Source of the DNA: Cycas panzhihuaensis
Lineage: Eukaryota; Cycadophyta
Reading direction: 5' to 3'
DNA length: 64,000 nt
Assembly (NCBI GenBank): GCA_023213395.1
Contig: CM041465.1
Span: 112,723,741-112,787,740 of the forward strand
The notes below the pieces were generated by a model. That model did no database searches. It saw only the letters and a program-made list of their open reading frames with translations, and had not been told where the DNA came from. Positions 59,028 through 64,000 of the stretch are shown here, piece after piece. Numbering within the stretch: the first letter of the stretch is position 1; every line of letters starts with the position of its first letter. The position numbers and the translations under genes are program-made.

Positions 59028-60740
59028 CCCAGCCTCCGCCCAAAGCCTATGCAACCCTCAACGCCACGCTGGACAAAGAAACGCAGTAAGAAGCAGAGGG
59101 AGAGTGGTACAGCTAGCCCTCAAGAGGGAGGAAAACCAACTCTCAAGCAACAAATGAAAACAAATAAGTCAAGTGTAGATATCACCAAAACAAATACAAA
59201 GTGAAGAGTACTGAAAGGGAGGCAAGGGATTTGCCCCACCAAAAGATAAGAAGGGCCGGAACAAACACCAGAATCTGAATAGAGCAGCTGGGGCCCCGCT
59301 ATGGAGGTGGAACGGGAAACACCGCAAACGGGAACTCGTGGATCGCCTGGTAGAAAACATGAAACCGCTTCAAAGGAGCCCTCCAAGGCGTTTGGGGCCG
59401 AGAATGTCTCACCAAGCCAAAGGAGAGTCCGGGCCAGATGAAGAGTGCAGTCCAGCTTGTTGCAAAGAAATGTAAGAGAGCAGAGCAGGAGAGTGTTCCT
59501 CTTGAGAGTAGATCCAAAAGTGAGCCAAAAAGAGAGCCAAAAAAGAGCCAAAAGATGTTTAAGTACTAAAACAAAACCCTAAAGTACGCGAATAGTACCT
59601 ACCGAGGGAGAAAAGGCGCGAACCACGTGGCGCTTCGCACAATGCGAAATTGCCACCTGGATTTTAAAACAAACAGAGACAACAGATCACGGAACTTTAG
59701 CGATCGCTGAATATTCCATGCAGATCGCTGAAAATTCCGGCAGATCACAAGATCACTGGCATGCCAAGATTACGGGCAGATGCACCAGAGACACAAATGG
59801 GGCCCACCAACCGGTCCAGCCGGGGCAAACGGCGAAAAGGCTAAAGGACAACTAAAACACCCACCCGGAGCAAACAAGCCAAGAAACGGCCCACGGAGCG
59901 TAAATAGGCCCCCAAATGAGGTGGCAAGCTAACCAAGCGACGATGAGACATCACACGGTGGGGTGGCGCAAACCCTGGTGGATCCAGGAGAGAGGAGGGC
60001 GATGGAAGTAATACGGTCACTGTGGTGCCACACTGCTAAGAGTGTGCCCCGCTATAGTCGTCATAGGCTAAACATAGGTGTGGACGACGACCGTGCCGCC
60101 CACAAAGTCATACGCATGCAAATATGTAAGGCATAATCAAGACATAAAAGTGACGATAATGCTAGAGACATACCGCACTTACTCGAGTCGGTGATTAGAT
60201 CCATTCCCGAAGCGGAAACACCGCCTCGGCAGAGCCTCGCCGCCGAAGCTCGATGGCGCACGCCGCAACACAACCGCTGCAAGAGTACATGTGTATATAG
60301 ATATATCAATCAAGATCGATCAAGAGGCAAGGGTGCCATGAGTGTCGTGGGCGAACGCTGTGGATACGAAAGCCGGTGGAGACAACATAGGGCCGCTTAT
60401 GAGCCACCGAAACCGATCGGGAGAAAGAGACAAAGTAGGGGCCGCCCCACCACAATGAATGCAAAGGAGCATGCAGACCACATGGGGAACAAATGGTGGG
60501 TACCATAGTTTTACCTCGTTAGCAACCCGATTTGGAGGTGCGAGCAGATCGCGAAGCGGAAGCGACTAACTACCGAGGCGTGGGCGACAGGAAGGCCAAG
60601 CAAGGCTCGTGGACTCGGCACAGGCGAGACAAAGTGGCCAAGGATGAGGCGAACAAGGCTATCTCGCCTCAAAGATTGAGAGCCCGAGGGATATGGCCGG
60701 ATATCAACGGAAGAGAAACGCCAGAGGGATCCGCGGAAGC
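59028..60740. other. GC-rich non-coding sequence of the minus-strand gypsy element
   Basis: No recognised domain. Three short repeats of 'gagccaaaaa' at 59521-59555. A block 'gatcgctgaa(t/a)attcc' occurs twice (59702 and 59724). Likely part of the same element's 3' region or LTR; LTR edges not found. Confidence 0.4.
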
Positions 60741-60744
60741 AAGC

Positions 60745-60985
60745 GTTCTCAAGTGAGGGCATCACACCTGGTAAGCCTGGGTGAGATGGGACACCACAAC
60801 TTGAGAGTCGCAGAGCAAGATAATGGGCCCGTTATGGAAACGAAGGGCACGGTGAAGGGCTTCGATGACACCAGATACTCGGCTTCATTGTTGGTAGCCT
60901 CCGGAGGAAGATCCCAGAGCGGAGGAGATCATAACTGTAAGGGTCATGGAGAATCCACGCAGCCATGAAGGTTCAGTGGTCACCG
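60745..60985 (-). pseudogene. RNase H remnant of a gypsy element
   Basis: The minus strand reads 'ATNNEAEYL' (about 60900-60875) and, after frame slips, 'LCDSQVVVSHLTQAYQ' (about 60820-60770), the standard E-A-E-Y and D-S-Q landmarks of gypsy RNase H (either the retroviral-type or the additional archaeal-like domain of Tat elements). Frame is broken within 100 bp. In minus sense it lies downstream of the integrase end at 61690-61880, the reverse of the usual order. Confidence 0.6.
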
Positions 60986-61685
60986 CGCTTCCGCTTCAGA
61001 AAGATGTGTATGCACATAGTGACACAAAATCCAAGCAGATGATTAGTGATGAAGGCAACACTTAGAAAATGCATAAATGTGGCCAAGGGTAGGAGGACCT
61101 AGCAATGAGGTAACCTGTAAGGGGCCATAGCAGATGAACATGGATGGATAGTTTGGCAGAGGAAAGCACGGCCTGTGGGGTCATATATAGGACCATATGA
61201 TTGTACCCCCGCAAGGACACCTGATTCCTGTGATGTATGATGACATGATTTTGATATGTATATATGCATGGGGTGAGTGTTATGTTGTGTAGTAGGTGAT
61301 TCATGTTATGAACATTTTATTGTATGATGCACACGCTTTCCTTCCATGTATAACCACACACCTAATGGGGCACACACACACGCGTGAGCGGACGACATGG
61401 AGGTGTGAGGTTAGGAAGGTATGCATACATGTCCGCAGGAGAGCATAACGGATATGCGAAGGAAATGCCAGACAGAAAGAGGGGCAACAATGCCCCAAGC
61501 GCCCTCCCGCTGGGAGATGCCCAAGCGAGAGGACCAAGGTTCCCGAGAGGATACGGAACGCGAGTTCCGCTGGACGAACCAGAGAGAGACAAAGCGGGTC
61601 CATCTTAAATAGCCATTCTACACGCCACGGGAAGAATGGGGACAACCTAAGATGGTAGTTTAGGCTCGTTTTGCATGGCGAGGAT
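60986..61685. other. No recognised gene
   Basis: Mixed composition with a short (CA)n run at 61371-61382. Less GC-rich between 61000 and 61340 than the flanks, possibly a separate insertion. No motif identified. Confidence 0.4.
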
Positions 61686-61689
61686 CAAG

Positions 61690-61890
61690 GGTCAAGCGTA
61701 AAACTTAAGGAACATCCCATTAACCGCTTTCAAATTCGAGCCCCTCCGTGGTGGCTATCCTATAGGCACCATTATCGAGAGATTCGATAATGACAAAAGG
61801 ACCACCCACGGGTTGGAATTTGGTCAAACGGTCATGGAGATATTCGAGCTCGGTCTGTAAGTTTTTCTACCTCCATCTCGACGTGGCGTA
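61690..61890 (-). pseudogene. Gypsy integrase C-terminal fragment
   Basis: The minus strand reads 'LEYLHDRLTKFQPVGGPFVI' then 'ESLDNGAYRIATTEGLEFES' and, in a shifted frame, 'VNGMFLKFYA'. This matches the integrase end of plant gypsy elements (W-E-G-P-F/Y-x-I, G-A-Y-x-L, then the P-V/W-N-G-K-F-L-K-x-Y-Y motif). The catalytic core is not present upstream. Confidence 0.65.
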
Positions 61891-61899
61891 AAGCTTCGG

Positions 61900-62560
61900 G
61901 TGAAGGGGACGCAGCTTCCGGCGCACAGGGTGGGCGCCAGGAAGGGTGGTGAGGTTATGAGTGACAATCGAGGAGTCGATTCCCTTCATGTCGAAGATAA
62001 TCCCACGCGAAAATGTCTCAAATTCTCGGAATGTAAGGAATATTCCCTAATCTCATCAGAGAGCATTCCGCCCCAACCCTAATGACCTTGTTCGGGCCAA
62101 GACTACGCCTTGAATTCCCCATGCACATGGCATTGCCCTCTTCAAAGTGAAGAGGGCAAGATCAACTGGAGGAGGAGGAATAGGAGAGGGATCGGATCAC
62201 GAGCGTGGATCCGATCGCAAGGATCTTCCTGGACCGAGCCGGTGGTGACCAAGGCGATTAGGTGCAAGGCCCGCTAGGTGCTTCCCAAATAGAGCCATCA
62301 TCCTCGAAATAGTCCACTCCATGGATGACCCTATTTCGAGTAGGAGAAGCGCTAGAAGGAAAGGAGCAACGGACCGGGTGATCATTGATCGCTCAACTCC
62401 TTCATGGAACCAAGGAAAACCAGAAGAGGCTCCTCGAGAGGAGCGAAAGGCAATTCCTCAAAACCATCACCGCGAGGGTAATGAAAAAGAAGAACCGACG
62501 GCAAGTGTCAAGACGAGCGATGGTGTGTGACACGCACGAGGGGCTAGTCTCACCAATGAG
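61900..62560 (-). other. GC-rich sequence between protease and integrase remnants
   Basis: RT and the rest of the integrase should lie here in a full element but I see no YxDD or other RT motif, so most of pol is deleted. It contains a hairpin-like pair, 'gatcggatcacgagcgtggatccgatc' positions 62191-62217. Confidence 0.4.
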
Positions 62561-62599
62561 AGAGGTTCCAAACGAGGGTCTAGAGCGAGACAGGTACAG

Positions 62600-63310
62600 C
62601 CTATTGGCGTGAAGGAAAGAAATGGGGTGGAGACAACCCTCGCTCGCCAAGTGATTCATCATCGCAGAACGAAGCAAGGTACCCATAACTCCCGACGCCA
62701 ATAGGGGCAAAACGTGCGAGACTAGGAAGGGAAGATGTGGGATCTTCTTCCGACGGATTGGGTATACCAATTGAACAAGCCGAGGCGTGAGTGGGTGAAC
62801 CTTGGTTTGCCGAATTGGCATAACGAGTTTGTTTGGCAAAAGGACGCTCACGGAACCACTCTCATTCGTCCGTCGGACTAATTTAAGTCGTCCCAAAAGG
62901 GTCGAACACACGGCCCCATTTGGTCGAGCCATGGGCGACCCAAGGAGGTTGTAATCCACGCCAACGCCGAGGACTACAACATCTAAGAAGAACGGTTTTG
63001 CCCCAAGGGTGAGCTAATCGCGATGCATCCGAGAGGGGTCTTCTCGCCACCGTCATACCCTTGGCATCGCCAGGAACGTTCCATATGGAGATACCAAGCT
63101 CTTGCATAACACGCAAGGGCATGGTATCGATGTAAGAGCCGCTGTCGACAACAGCTCTTCTGAGGGTACAATCAGCGACGATCGTGATGGTGAATGGGAA
63201 GTTCCACCGACGTTCCTGCTCACCCACGGGAGGAAGATCCTTAGGATCAAGGAAATAGTGGGTCCGCCATTGGGCGACGCCCAAAGCGTGACAGCACATC
63301 TCCCGATCCT
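62600..63310 (-). pseudogene. Gypsy protease region (Tat/Ogre-like)
   Basis: The open minus-strand frame 63299-62883 contains 'FTITIVADCTLRRAVVDSGS' then 'IDTMPLRVMQELGI' (about 63215-63085): a retropepsin with the catalytic D-S-G intact, and the flap/helix 'MPLRVMQELGI' typical of plant gypsy proteases. Downstream 'VDYNLLGSPMA' (about 62960-62930) corresponds to the 'LLGRPW' motif that follows protease in these elements and also occurs near 13385 and 16225. Less decayed than the AT-rich copies. Confidence 0.75.
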
Positions 63311-63749
63311 AAAGCTTCCAGAGGAGGGCCCGCTGCTCGACAACTCCTCGAACGCCCATCAAGGACATTCCCGCAACGATCAGATGGAGCTCGCCCACGA
63401 CGGAGAAGGGTTTACCCTTCCTGGTTGGGTAAGTGCCCTTCGAAGTCGTAACGACCGGCGCATGTGAATAGCCTTGGGAAAAGAGGGATTTTGAGGAAGG
63501 GTTTCCTAAGGATCTAAGGAACGGAAGAACCCAAGAACCCCGCCGCTTCCTTAGCGCTTGAGATCGCGTAAGGGCGAAAGTCAGAGTCGCTTCAAGCAAC
63601 TGAATCACCTTCTTCCCCCTATTCCGGGGTCGTGAAGGCGACGGAGTACGGCGGCCAGGAGAACGAGAAGAGGAAGAAGAGTTCCTGCGCCTTTCCCTTG
63701 TCGCGGAAGGGCGGGATCGTGTGATCTTCCTGCTACTACTGTTCTTGGT

Positions 63750-63974
63750 TTGGGGTTATGATCACGCTCCCCCATGTTTAGGAACGGATCCTTGTGAACA
63801 AAGTTGGTTCAGATTAGGCCTTGAGGCCCGCTTGGGAGAGGAATCGCGTCGAGGCATCCTTTGATGCCGGGACCTACAACGTGAATCGTCATGGAAGCAA
63901 TCTCCATGAATGGAACACCACTTCTTCTCAAGCGAGGGCCTGACCTTCTCGCTTGGGAAGATCGGGCGCCCCAT
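63750..63974 (-). pseudogene. Gypsy gag C-terminal / zinc-knuckle-like fragment
   Basis: The open minus-strand frame 63974-63762 reads 'KKWCSIHGDCFHDDSRCRSR': C-x2-H and H-x4-C spacing similar to the knuckle of Tat/Athila gag, placed correctly upstream of the protease. The gag N-terminus lies beyond the window. Basic Arg/Ser-rich sequence follows. Confidence 0.55.
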
Positions 63975-64000
63975 TCCCCGGGAAGAGGAGCTTGGGTAGT

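Noticed and set aside
56328-59551. Many long open frames on both strands in the GC-rich region
   Set aside because: GC-rich DNA has few stops. Frames are not conserved between the two tandem units and match no family.

Overview
The window looks like intergenic DNA from a large, repeat-packed seed-plant nuclear genome. I see no intact host gene, rRNA, tRNA or CRISPR array. Almost everything recognisable is retrotransposon: several Ty1/copia families, Ty3/gypsy-like gag-protease blocks, one LINE and several nested LTR elements. The first ~56.3 kb are very AT-rich and decayed. Stops often sit where Trp or Gln codons are expected, and LTR pairs differ mostly by transitions, as expected from cytosine-methylation decay. 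An AT-rich gymnosperm (a gnetophyte-type genome, for example) would fit, but the sequence alone does not prove the taxon.

Layout. 1-1493: 3' end of a copia element (RNase H, PPT, LTR). 3110-11017: copia Element 1 (+), with an unusual 5' end carrying an inverted U3/PPT block and host-gene fragments, then a C/T-rich leader and a nearly full-length gag-pol pseudogene. 11018-19645: decayed minus-strand gypsy-like gag/protease, including a ~2.84-kb tandem duplication (12904-15722 and 15744-18560) and a full LTR (18261-18942). 19646-24175: AT-rich with no gene seen, one compound microsatellite. 24181-31608: copia Element 2 (-), structurally complete, with 443-bp LTRs, a perfect 5-bp TSD, PBS, PPT, a gag-pol pseudogene and a captured COBW/ZNG1-like GTPase gene fragment. 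32160-38350: a third copia family, split by a 2.06-kb LTR element (35459-37521). 39126-41210: 5'-truncated LINE with 17-bp TSD. 46700-49335: a fourth copia family. 49653-56301: a short gag-only copia-type element whose 3' LTR is split by a 4.07-kb non-autonomous LTR element (52025-56094). 56302-64000: an abrupt change to GC-rich DNA, holding two ~1.35-kb tandem units and minus-strand gypsy (Tat/Ogre-like) gag, protease, integrase C-terminus and RNase H remnants.

The most interesting signal is in Elements 1 and 2. These sister copies carry different cellular gene fragments in the same slot, between PBS and 5' leader, both antisense to the element: a PDCD4-like MA3 domain plus a kinase-like tail in Element 1, and an intron-containing COBW/ZNG1 fragment in Element 2. 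This suggests recurrent 5'-end gene capture by one copia family. Other odd structures are the 5' LTR of Element 1, split and partly inverted at the apparent U3/R boundary, and the gag-protease tandem whose downstream copy appears to begin at R.
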